The notes under the pieces: generated by a model | Told to the model about the DNA's origin: nothing | Seen by the model: the letters and a program-made list of their open reading frames with translations, nothing else | Databases searched by the model: none | Shown: positions 1-5,445 of the stretch, in pieces | Position numbering within the stretch: the first letter of the stretch is position 1 | Layout of the letters: each line of letters begins with the position of its first letter | Source of the DNA: Actinomycetota bacterium | Lineage (GTDB): Bacteria; Actinomycetota; CADDZG01; WHSQ01 | Length of the DNA: 5,494 bases | Assembly (NCBI GenBank): GCA_013695055.1 | Contig: JACDBF010000134.1 | Coordinates: forward strand, 1 to 5,494 | Direction of reading: 5' to 3' | Program-made: the position numbers and the translations under genes

Positions 1-440
1 TTGGCTTCGAGCAACATGTTGCGAGGCACGAGATCGGGCACTATCGCTCCGAACGCTGGTCCGAAGAACGCATCGCCGACGCCATAGACGGCAACCAGCA
101 CGAACATGTGCCACAGCTGGATGGTTCCCGTGATGGACAACACCCCGATCGCGGCGACTGCTATACCTCGGATCGTGTCCGACAGAATCAGGACTTTGCG
201 GCGATCGACTCGGTCGCTCATAACTCCCCCCAGCAGCAGGAAGAGAACCATAGGAGCAGTCCACGCCACGCCGACGATAGAGAGAGCCGTCGGAACGTTC
301 GACAGCTCATACACCTGCCACGCGAGCGCGACTATGTAGATGCCGTCCCCGAGCAGGGATACGGTCATGCCCGACCACAAGAGAGCGAAGTCCCTGATCT
401 TTAGTGGTCGCAGTATCTTGACGTCTTGGATTCGTAGCAC
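1..440 (-). CDS. MFS transporter, N-terminal part (cut by left window edge)
   Basis: This is the first 146 codons of a major facilitator superfamily permease of the MFS_3/EntS-like exporter type; the rest lies beyond position 1. Residues about 20-42, 50-73, 88-106 and 107-128 are hydrophobic and would be TM1-TM4. Between TM2 and TM3 is the MFS motif A, seen as GGVMSDRVDRRK (residues 71-82), with the conserved Asp and Arg residues. Further on, FGAIVPDLVPRNML (130-143) matches the stretch after TM4 in this family. The start is GTG at 438-440: a TAA lies in frame just upstream, no other start falls between, and an AAGGAA Shine-Dalgarno (448-453) sits 7 nt before it. Family members usually have about 400-430 residues and 12 helices and export drugs, siderophores or other small molecules by proton antiport; the substrate here cannot be told. 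A 241-bp gap and local dyads suggest its own promoter. Confidence 0.9.
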   Translation of the reverse strand, partial: MLRIQDVKILRPLKIRDFALLWSGMTVSLLGDGIYIVALAWQVYELSNVPTALSIVGVAWTAPMVLFLLLGGVMSDRVDRRKVLILSDTIRGIAVAAIGVLSITGTIQLWHMFVLVAVYGVGDAFFGPAFGAIVPDLVPRNMLLEA

Positions 441-454
441 CGCAAAGTTCCTTT

Positions 455-489
455 GTTACCGGTCACGTGCTGCCAGGGCAACTACGTGA
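455..489. promoter_or_regulatory. Dyad symmetries just upstream of the MFS gene (possible operator)
   Basis: Two overlapping symmetric elements lie directly before the MFS ribosome-binding site. GTTACCGGTCAC (455-466) is a 12-bp palindrome of form GTNACCGGTNAC with one imperfect pair. TCACGT (463-468) and ACGTGA (484-489) are perfect inverted arms 21 bp apart centre to centre, about two helical turns, and they enclose the nested dyad TGCCAGGGCA (471-480) on almost the same centre. This is the layout expected of a dimeric repressor site for an exporter, but the transcript could also fold into a hairpin here. No regulator gene is in the window and no known operator consensus was recognised. Confidence 0.35.
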
Positions 490-529
490 ACCGTGGGGGC
501 AAAGAGAGAGGGTTCGGGAGAGCTTGGCG

Positions 530-628
530 TTAAGCGCGTTTTGCAGGCGGGGACGCCGCGGCATCGCGCTCTGTAAGCACAATGAGCCCGTGGCCCTCAT
601 CCGGTCCCTGCAAAACGATGTCAAACAT
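530..628 (-). CDS. Candidate small ORF, 32 codons, unknown
   Basis: In the gap between the ATPase remnant and the MFS gene the minus strand holds ATG (626-628) to TAA (530-532), coding 32 residues that begin MFDIVLQGPDEGHGLIVL and end in SPPAKRA. The first half looks like ordinary soluble protein, the tail is Ala/Pro rich and basic. There is no good Shine-Dalgarno. A TATAAA lies 9 nt before the ATG, an arrangement that would suit a leaderless message. The ORF also spans the 11-bp inverted repeat of 537-617, so it could equally be a chance frame in a structured RNA or a remnant of a larger gene. No family was recognised. Confidence 0.25.
   Translation of the reverse strand: MFDIVLQGPDEGHGLIVLTERDAAASPPAKRA
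537..617. repeat. 11-bp perfect inverted repeat enclosing further dyads
   Basis: CGTTTTGCAGG (537-547) and CCTGCAAAACG (607-617) are perfect inverted arms 59 bp apart. The enclosed DNA contains the 8-bp palindrome GCCGCGGC (555-562) and an interrupted stem with arms ATGAG/CTCAT (582-600). As RNA from either strand it could form a branched hairpin. It has no U-run, so it is not a standard intrinsic terminator. It may be a small RNA structure, a REP-like element or chance; copies elsewhere in the genome cannot be checked here. Confidence 0.4.
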
Positions 629-637
629 AGTCGTCAC

Positions 638-643
638 TTTATA
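638..643 (-). promoter_or_regulatory. Possible -10 element (TATAAA)
   Basis: On the minus strand TATAAA stands out in GC-rich surroundings, 9 nt before the ATG of the 32-codon ORF and about 200 nt before the MFS start. Only a weak -35 candidate (TTAGCG) lies about 15 nt upstream. It could drive the small ORF and the MFS gene, which would otherwise depend on read-through of the ATPase remnant. This rests on one hexamer. Confidence 0.22.
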
Positions 644-681
644 GCACGCGCCCCGGCCCGCTAAGTACCACTCCGTGGGAG

Positions 682-1361
682 CTAAGAGATTGCGACTGCT
701 AAGCGCGGATAACGTCGCAGGCGTAATGCATTGGCGACGACGCTCACCGACGAAAAGGCCATAGCCGCCGCCGCGATCATCGGATCCAACAGTCCGAGAG
801 CAGCCAGCGGTAACGCTGCGACGTTATAGGCGAAAGCCCAGAAGAGATTTTGCTTGATCGTCGTGAGCGTTCGTCGCGCTAGGCCGATTGCCGCCGCCAC
901 CGGCCGCAGATCTCCTCCCACCAATGTGACATCGGAGGCTTCGATTGCAACGTCGGCGCCCACCTTGTGGCCGCGCTCCTGCAGGCGAGCGATGTCGGCA
1001 ACTCTTTGCTCGGGCAGCACCTCCGCAATGACGTCTTTGATCCCCGCCACCTTCGCTATCGTGCCCGCGACAATCCGGTTGTCCCCCGAAAGCATGACCG
1101 TTCGGAGCCCAAGCCCATGTAAGCGCGCAATCGCGTCGGCCGCCTCGGGCTTGATGGTGTCGGCCACCGCCACGAGACCCACGGGGCGTCCGTTACGGGC
1201 GATCCACACCACGGTCCTCCCGCTCGCCTCGATCTCCTCAGAGGCGCGAGCCAGCGGACCTTCATAGCGCGGCGGGCGGCGGCCTGCCTCCACCGCGGCC
1301 CGTCTAGACGCGCCCGCACACCACAGGTCATTCCCGTTACGGCAAAGCTCATCCTCGCCAT
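682..1361 (-). pseudogene. copA: Copper-translocating P1B-type ATPase, deleted and frameshifted remnant
   Basis: Two pieces of a CopA-like Cu+ export ATPase lie in different frames. From ATG 1361 the first 13 residues end in FAVTGMTC, the start of the N-terminal heavy-metal-binding domain, but the second Cys of CxxC is missing. Within about 10 codons homology switches to another frame, open from about 1325 and carrying GTG at 1293, that encodes the end of the N domain, the second half of the P domain (DTIKPEA; SGDN at residues 69-72 counted from 1293) and the last two helices. These show the Cu+ signatures YNx4P (Y156-P162) and MxxSS (M178-S182). Missing are the rest of the metal-binding domain, helices 1-6, the TGE actuator loop, CPC and DKTGT. 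The GDGxNDxP hinge is also absent: HKV runs straight into GADVAIEA, about 24 residues short. CopA normally has 700-800 residues. It cannot be an active pump. It begins 32 nt after the oxidoreductase stop, behind a G9 tract. Misassembly is the main alternative. Confidence 0.9.
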
Positions 1362-1373
1362 GGCTTCACTTAT

Positions 1374-1382
1374 CCCCCCCCC
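1374..1382. repeat. C9/G9 homopolymer tract
   Basis: Nine consecutive C residues (G on the coding strand) lie in the 32-bp gap between the oxidoreductase stop and the ATPase-remnant ATG, 12 nt before that ATG. Such tracts are prone to slippage and sequencing error. Being outside coding sequence it changes no frame, though it could alter spacing before the ATG. Confidence 0.6.
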
Positions 1383-1393
1383 GGCGGTATTTG

Positions 1394-2287
1394 CTATGAA
1401 CCCAGCAGGGAGCGGACCCTCGTCGCAAGGAGCTCGAGGACGTGCGGCTCGTGCGCGTTCGGGAAAGTTGCGATGAGATGCATCGCGCCCACCGCAACCC
1501 GCTCCGCCAGAGCGGCCGCCACCGTTTCGGGGCCGCCGACCAGATACCCGCTCGGATCACGCTTCCCCATCCGGGCCCGGGCCGCCTCGTCGGTCTCATC
1601 CAGCATCACCAGGCCGGCCCACGAGATCTCGAGATCCCTGCCCGCAGACGCCTTCCGGACGGCCGCGACCCGCTTCGCGAACGTCCCGGCCGAGCCCCCC
1701 CAGCCGTTCCAGCCGTCGGCCACCCGAGCGGCCAGCGTGCGCGCCTCCTCCGAGTTGCCTCCCACCCACAGCGCCGGGCGCCGCTCCGGTCGAGGGGAGA
1801 CGGGAAAGTTTGCCAGACGCGCGAAGTCGTCCTCGTGCGACACGCGCTCGCCGCGCAGCAAGGCGGCGACGACCGCTACCGTCGACGCGAGCTGACTGGT
1901 ACGGCGCTCGTCCGTGTAATAAGGGATTCCGAAGGCCTCGTTCTCGTCCCGGCTGCCTTCGTCGCCGCTGCCCATGCCACAGACGATCCTGCCGGGCGCG
2001 ATCTCCCCCACCGTCGCGATCATCTTGGCCACGACGGCGGGATGCCTGAGCGAAGAACGCGTTACGAGAGTCCCCAAACGAATCCTCGAGGTTGCGGCCG
2101 CCAGATATGAAAGCGCGGTCCATCCTTCGAGTATGGGTCGCTCTCGCTGGCCCCCCAAGGGCCACAGATGATCAAAGACCCAGATGGAATCGAGCCCCAT
2201 ATCCTCGGCTCTCAGCGCGGTGTCGATCAGCCTTTGTGGGTCTCCCGTGAACTGCGGAAGGGTCATGCCGAGCGCGGGGCCGCTCAT
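1394..2287 (-). CDS. Luciferase-like (LLM class) oxidoreductase, probably F420-dependent
   Basis: A 297-residue protein of the bacterial luciferase-like monooxygenase superfamily, a single TIM-barrel domain that uses FMN or, in actinobacteria, mostly F420. Family landmarks run the whole length: MTLPQFTGD near the N terminus, DSIWVFDHLW (33-42), IRLGTLVTRSSLRHPAVVAK (69-88), the PGR strand followed by GMGSGDE (104-110), and WVGGNSEEARTLAARVADGW (164-183). Length is normal and no segment is missing. Substrate cannot be assigned; relatives reduce or oxidise a wide range of small molecules by hydride transfer. The ATG at 2287 is 1 nt after the TGA of the membrane-protein gene and has no clear Shine-Dalgarno, so it is probably translated by coupling; Met8 (2266) is an alternative start. 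It is the last intact gene of the operon, followed by the ATPase remnant. Cofactor choice is inferred from family and taxon, not from a diagnostic residue. Confidence 0.9.
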   Translation of the reverse strand: MSGPALGMTLPQFTGDPQRLIDTALRAEDMGLDSIWVFDHLWPLGGQRERPILEGWTALSYLAAATSRIRLGTLVTRSSLRHPAVVAKMIATVGEIAPGRIVCGMGSGDEGSRDENEAFGIPYYTDERRTSQLASTVAVVAALLRGERVSHEDDFARLANFPVSPRPERRPALWVGGNSEEARTLAARVADGWNGWGGSAGTFAKRVAAVRKASAGRDLEISWAGLVMLDETDEAARARMGKRDPSGYLVGGPETVAAALAERVAVGAMHLIATFPNAHEPHVLELLATRVRSLLGS

Positions 2288-2288
2288 C

Positions 2289-3071
2289 TCACGCCGCGTT
2301 GACCATCAGATAGCGCACCAGGAACTCCGATACTCCCGCGGTGAGAATGGCCACGTAGTACAGGCCGGTAGCGGACTGTATCGAGCGGATCGCCACACAG
2401 CGGCGAGCCATGAGCACGACCACTCCGGTGAACACGACGAGGGCCAGCCAGGTGACGAAGAACACTCGGCCGAATGAATCGCCGAAACCCGGAAAGCTGA
2501 ACGCGGCCCCAGCCGTCGACGCGCCGGCGAGACGAGTTACGGCCGCTACTCCCAGCAGTCCGGATGCGAGGATGGCCACGAGCGAGAGATCGGTGAGGCG
2601 CGCGAGCGCCCACGGTTTCAATCCCGGCTGATTCAGATACCAGTGGCCCAGGAGCATCCCGTTGGTCACGGCGCCGAGCAGCACCGCTCCGGCTACCAGC
2701 TCGGCGGCGGCGAGCACCTGGGGCCAGCCTTGGATCAGCCCGGCGCTCACGCACAGGACGATCGCACCCAGAACGCCGACCGCCGCCCCGGCAAAGGTTC
2801 CAGGCGACTCGGTGCGCGCATACTGCAGGGCTAGATAGATGATGGTTGATGCCAAGAACGCTACGATCAGCGCTGTCGATCCCGTCGTGAACGCGTCGAG
2901 CGCGCTCTGCGCGACCGCGGCTAGGGCCGCGAGTATCACTGCCGTCCACGCCATGATCCTGAAGTGACCGCGACTTACGACCGACCATGACTGTGTCCAG
3001 GAAGCTCCCGCCACCAGCCCCGCGGTCCATTCGAAGAGGACGAGCGCAACGACCGCAGTTGCTCCCGTCAA
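2289..3071 (-). CDS. Eight-helix integral membrane protein, unknown function
   Basis: A 260-residue, very hydrophobic protein with no recognised function. About eight helices can be drawn, near residues 4-21, 38-56, 64-84, 92-111, 119-141, 159-181, 203-222 and 234-255. The most distinctive stretch is GMLLGHWYLNQPGLKP (138-153) at the end of helix 5; an aromatic His motif at a membrane face could bind haem, quinone or metal, but that is a guess. Helix 8 has charged residues in EFLVRYL (249-255). There is no signal peptide and no soluble domain. The start is TTG at 3069-3071, directly after the in-frame TGA of the DUF1232 gene; no ATG or GTG lies close downstream and there is no strong Shine-Dalgarno, so termination-reinitiation is likely. 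It is followed after 1 nt by the luciferase-like oxidoreductase, hinting at a joint role, perhaps in redox or lipid chemistry. Confidence 0.82.
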   Translation of the reverse strand: MTGATAVVALVLFEWTAGLVAGASWTQSWSVVSRGHFRIMAWTAVILAALAAVAQSALDAFTTGSTALIVAFLASTIIYLALQYARTESPGTFAGAAVGVLGAIVLCVSAGLIQGWPQVLAAAELVAGAVLLGAVTNGMLLGHWYLNQPGLKPWALARLTDLSLVAILASGLLGVAAVTRLAGASTAGAAFSFPGFGDSFGRVFFVTWLALVVFTGVVVLMARRCVAIRSIQSATGLYYVAILTAGVSEFLVRYLMVNAA

Positions 3072-3449
3072 TCAGCCCGGCAGGATTCTCTTGACCCAGC
3101 GAGGCACCAGTCCCGCTCCGATATCGACGATCTGTTTGATGACATCGAGGATGTCCTCGTCGCCATCCCAATGCTCGCGCAGCACCTCGTCGGGCACGCG
3201 GTTCAAGATGTGGTCGAGGGCGAAAGCGACTATGACTAGATCATCGAGCTGCCCGATGCCGGGCACCATGTCGGGTATCACGTCCAGCGGCGACACCAGA
3301 TAGCCGGCCGTCAGTACCAGTATCGCTTTGCTGCGCGACGGAACGCGCGGATCGCGCATTAGACGGGCGAGCAACTTCACGAGCCGCGGGGCAATGAGCG
3401 CGAACTCCTTGAGGCTCGTCTGGCGCGCTACCCGGTCCCTTCGTTCCAT
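3072..3449 (-). CDS. DUF1232 (YkvA family) protein
   Basis: A 125-residue protein of the DUF1232/YkvA family, normally about 90-140 residues. The core is unmistakable: RLMRDPRVPSRSKAIL followed by the family's hallmark YLVSPLDVIPD and GQLDDLVIV, roughly residues 50-74. The N terminus is basic, the middle could form membrane-associated helices, and the tail EHWDGDEDILDVIKQIV is acidic. The biochemical role of the family is unknown. The ATG at 3447-3449 shares one base with the kinase stop (TGATG), with AGGG 8 nt upstream; a GTG immediately before it (3452) is possible. The stop TGA (3072-3074) is followed at once, in the same frame, by the TTG start of the membrane-protein gene, so a stop-codon loss or read-through would make a 385-residue fusion. 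Since the DUF1232 domain ends naturally here, two separate genes is the better reading. Confidence 0.9.
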   Translation of the reverse strand: MERRDRVARQTSLKEFALIAPRLVKLLARLMRDPRVPSRSKAILVLTAGYLVSPLDVIPDMVPGIGQLDDLVIVAFALDHILNRVPDEVLREHWDGDEDILDVIKQIVDIGAGLVPRWVKRILPG

Positions 3450-4516
3450 CACGGCGACCCTGGCCCCCTGTCTGCGCGCGTTGTTATCGGGGATGTCGCC
3501 TCGTGACGCCCCAGAGCGGCCGCGCCGATGATACCGGCATCGTCCTTCAACTCGGAAACGGCGAGTCGAATGGGGCGGCGCCGTTGTTGCTCGGTCATAT
3601 GAGCCAGCTCATCGCGAGCCGGACCGAGGAAGGCTTCTCCGGCTGCCACCACGCCACCGCCCAACACGATGACCTCCGGGTCGAAGATATTGGCGATATT
3701 CGACAACCCGATCCCCAGCGCCCGGCCCGAGCGCCTCAAGACCGCTCGGGCGGCGTCATCGTACTGGCGTGCGGCCTTGGCCACGTGCTCGCCGCCAATG
3801 GCATCGACGGATCCGGCGAACGCGAGGATCGAGCTACCCGGATCCTTGGCCACGGCTTCTTTTGCCATGCGCGTTATCGCCTGACCCGATGCGTACTGTT
3901 CGAGACAACCTCGCAATCCGCATTTGCATTGCGCCCCATACGCATCGATCACCGTGTGACCCATCTCTGCCCCCGCGCCGGTGAGCCCGCGCACGAGGCG
4001 TCCCTCCATGATGAAGCCGCTTCCTACTCCCGTGCCCATGCTTATGTATGCGACGTACTCGGAACCGCGCCCGGCGCCGTGCTCGTACTCTCCCCATGCT
4101 GCCGCGTTGGCGTCGTTGTCAACCGTGACGGCGAGTCCCGTGCGACCACGCAAGGCTTCCGCGACCTTGGGATCGTCGTACACCAGATTGGGAGCGAAAG
4201 TGATCGTCCCCGTCGCGGCGTTGATGAAGCCGGCGGCCCCGACGCCTACCGCCTGGATCTCCACCTCGAGCTCGGCGGCCTGCGCCAAAAGATCCTCGAC
4301 GCTGTCGATGATGCTCTTCGTGCCGGCATGGACGTCGGTAGCCTTGTAGGCCCGAGCCAGGATCTTGCCGTCCTCGGATACAACGGCTGCCTTTGTGCCC
4401 GTGCCCCCTATGTCGACTCCTATTGACGCCTTCGTCTTGACCCGTTCGTCTTGACCCCTTCGTCTTGCCCCCGTCGTCCCCATCCCAACAGGATAGTGAC
4501 TTCCACAAGACTGCAT
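3449..4516 (-). CDS. ROK-family sugar kinase, probable glucokinase
   Basis: A complete ROK kinase, about 355 residues from the ATG at 4516, which probably phosphorylates glucose (or a related hexose or N-acetylhexosamine) in the cytoplasm. The phosphate-binding motif GVDIGGTGTK is at about 33-42; the catalytic region VDNDANAAAWGEYEHGAG at 132-149; MGTGVGSGF at 160-168; the substrate/zinc motif GAEMGH ends at His187, followed by CKCGLRGCLEQY (197-208), the ROK zinc-binding CxCGxxGC; the C-terminal nucleotide loop VIVLGGGVVAAGEAFL is at 282-297. No key residue is missing. The DNA motif of ROK repressors is absent, so this is the kinase type. The start is uncertain: ATG 4516 has GGAGGA 10 nt upstream, ATG 4483 is closer to the usual N terminus but lacks a good site. 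No start codon lies between the 14-bp repeat and DIGGT, so translation must cross the repeat. It overlaps the DUF1232 start by 1 nt. Confidence 0.93.
   Translation of the reverse strand: MQSCGSHYPVGMGTTGARRRGQDERVKTKASIGVDIGGTGTKAAVVSEDGKILARAYKATDVHAGTKSIIDSVEDLLAQAAELEVEIQAVGVGAAGFINAATGTITFAPNLVYDDPKVAEALRGRTGLAVTVDNDANAAAWGEYEHGAGRGSEYVAYISMGTGVGSGFIMEGRLVRGLTGAGAEMGHTVIDAYGAQCKCGLRGCLEQYASGQAITRMAKEAVAKDPGSSILAFAGSVDAIGGEHVAKAARQYDDAARAVLRRSGRALGIGLSNIANIFDPEVIVLGGGVVAAGEAFLGPARDELAHMTEQQRRRPIRLAVSELKDDAGIIGAAALGRHEATSPITTRADRGPGSP
4431..4472. repeat. 14-bp tandem repeat, three copies, in the kinase 5' coding end
   Basis: On the plus strand the copies are TTCGTCTTGACCCG (4431-4444), TTCGTCTTGACCCC (4445-4458) and TTCGTCTTGCCCCC (4459-4472), differing only at positions 10 and 14. 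A degenerate copy (about 10 of 14) precedes them at 4417-4430 inside the conserved kinase coding region, suggesting the repeat grew out of it. The unit is not a multiple of three, so each gain or loss of one or two copies shifts the frame between the upstream ATG codons and the kinase body. The present three copies (42 bp) keep frame and encode a basic, polar stretch not expected in the family. Confidence 0.9.
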
Positions 4517-4526
4517 CGACGTTGCG

Positions 4527-4532
4527 TCCTCC
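4527..4532 (-). promoter_or_regulatory. Ribosome-binding site GGAGGA before the ROK kinase
   Basis: A near-perfect Shine-Dalgarno lies 10 nt before ATG 4516 in the 56-bp gap after the phosphoesterase stop. It is the main reason to prefer that start over ATG 4483 and over upstream in-frame codons that would overlap the phosphoesterase gene. Confidence 0.5.
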
Positions 4533-4572
4533 GGCCCCGGATTCCATGCCCGCAGCAGGCGGAAATATGCGC

Positions 4573-5445
4573 CTACATGCTCCAGGAGTCGTCGTCCCGG
4601 CGGTGGGGAAACGCCCGGCCGGTGGCTCTGAAATACCCCACGTTGATGCACAGAGTTCGGCCCATGTGCATCGACGATAGAAAGGGTTGATGTACATGCC
4701 CGAAGTAAGCGCGACGCGGCTGGACCTCTTCGATATAGCGCGCGAGGTCCACGCTCCCACGTTCGAGTCGGCGCGCTCGAGTGTCGTAGCACAATTCGGG
4801 AACGTCGGGGGGGACGTGTGAGCAGATGATGTCGGCTTCTCCGAGCGCATCGACCTTGGCGCGCATCGAGTCCTCGCTGATCTCTCCCGCGACGTTCAGA
4901 GGAGAAGGGAGCGCCCCTCCGACGAATCCGAAACGCTCTCCTTCGAGCGTGACGACCTCGCCGTCCACCACTCGAACCGAGGGGGTCTCCGCGGCCAGCT
5001 CATTCACATAGGAAGGGTTGTCGACGTTCCCCAGGATGAGATAGGTCGGGTCCGGCAAGGCCGCGAACACCTCCTCATACTGCTTCTGCACGCGCGTTCC
5101 GATCTCGCTGCGGATGTGCTCCTCATGGCCCATAGAGCTCTGCCGGAGAACTTGCCCCGCCTCTTTCACCCGCCCCAGAGTGCGCAAACGGACGACCTCT
5201 TCGACTGCCTCGGTGGCGAACACTTCGGCGAGGATGCCGGTCATCGATGTGTAATCGATGAAGTTGATGAGATCGCCGAGCAGGATGAGCGAGGACGCTT
5301 CCGGGACGGCCTTGCTCAGCGCGCCCGGCGCGCCGTGCAGGTCGGAAACCACGTAAACGGCCACGCGCTGCATCGTAGCGACTGACATGATGAGTCGATG
5401 TCGCTCGTATTCGTGCACGGCGGAGTCTCGGGGATGGAAAGGCAT
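4573..5445 (-). CDS. Calcineurin-like metallophosphoesterase
   Basis: A 290-residue single-domain metallophosphoesterase that would hydrolyse phosphomonoesters or diesters at a two-metal centre. All five metal-ligand blocks are present in order (numbered from 5445): VVSDLHG (D35, H37), LLGDL (D58), LGNVDN (N140, D142; the usual GNHD His is Val, as in several subfamilies), CSHVPPD (H200) and YFGHVHQ (H250, H252). Between blocks 2 and 3 is a helical insert of about 75 residues, around residues 62-132, rich in Glu and Arg, that could cover the active site. The substrate is unknown. The start is uncertain: ATG 5445 has AGAGG 9 nt upstream; ATG 5388 and ATG 5373 are nearer the SDLHG block but have no ribosome-binding site; the frame also stays open to the right window edge through GTG 5466, so a longer N terminus cannot be excluded. 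The kinase gene follows after 56 nt, probably in the same transcript. Confidence 0.88.
   Translation of the reverse strand: MPFHPRDSAVHEYERHRLIMSVATMQRVAVYVVSDLHGAPGALSKAVPEASSLILLGDLINFIDYTSMTGILAEVFATEAVEEVVRLRTLGRVKEAGQVLRQSSMGHEEHIRSEIGTRVQKQYEEVFAALPDPTYLILGNVDNPSYVNELAAETPSVRVVDGEVVTLEGERFGFVGGALPSPLNVAGEISEDSMRAKVDALGEADIICSHVPPDVPELCYDTRARRLERGSVDLARYIEEVQPRRAYFGHVHQPFLSSMHMGRTLCINVGYFRATGRAFPHRRDDDSWSM

Noticed and set aside
467..664. 65-codon plus-strand ORF in the intergenic region
   Set aside because: No ribosome-binding site, no domain, and Arg-rich composition typical of a chance frame.
664..684. Possible terminator after the ATPase remnant
   Set aside because: Only alternative 4-bp stems (CTCC/GGAG or CCAC/GTGG) with 3-nt loops and no U-run.
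1442..2110. 222-codon plus-strand ORF opposite the oxidoreductase
   Set aside because: Arg/Pro/His-rich low-quality translation antisense to a clear luciferase-like gene.
2284..3171. 295-codon minus-strand ORF overlapping the membrane-protein gene
   Set aside because: Arg/Gly/Ser-rich shifted-frame translation; the alternative frame gives eight clean hydrophobic helices.
3503..4426. 307-codon plus-strand ORF opposite the ROK kinase
   Set aside because: It is the antisense of a gene with every ROK motif, its translation has no family-like features, and GC-rich genes commonly leave long antisense frames open.
4517..4792. N-terminal extension of the ROK frame to a 447-residue protein
   Set aside because: This part overlaps the phosphoesterase coding region in another frame, has no family similarity, and GGAGGA supports a start at 4516.
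4119..4850. 243-codon minus-strand ORF across the phosphoesterase/kinase junction
   Set aside because: It is out of frame with both genes, each of which has clear catalytic motifs there.
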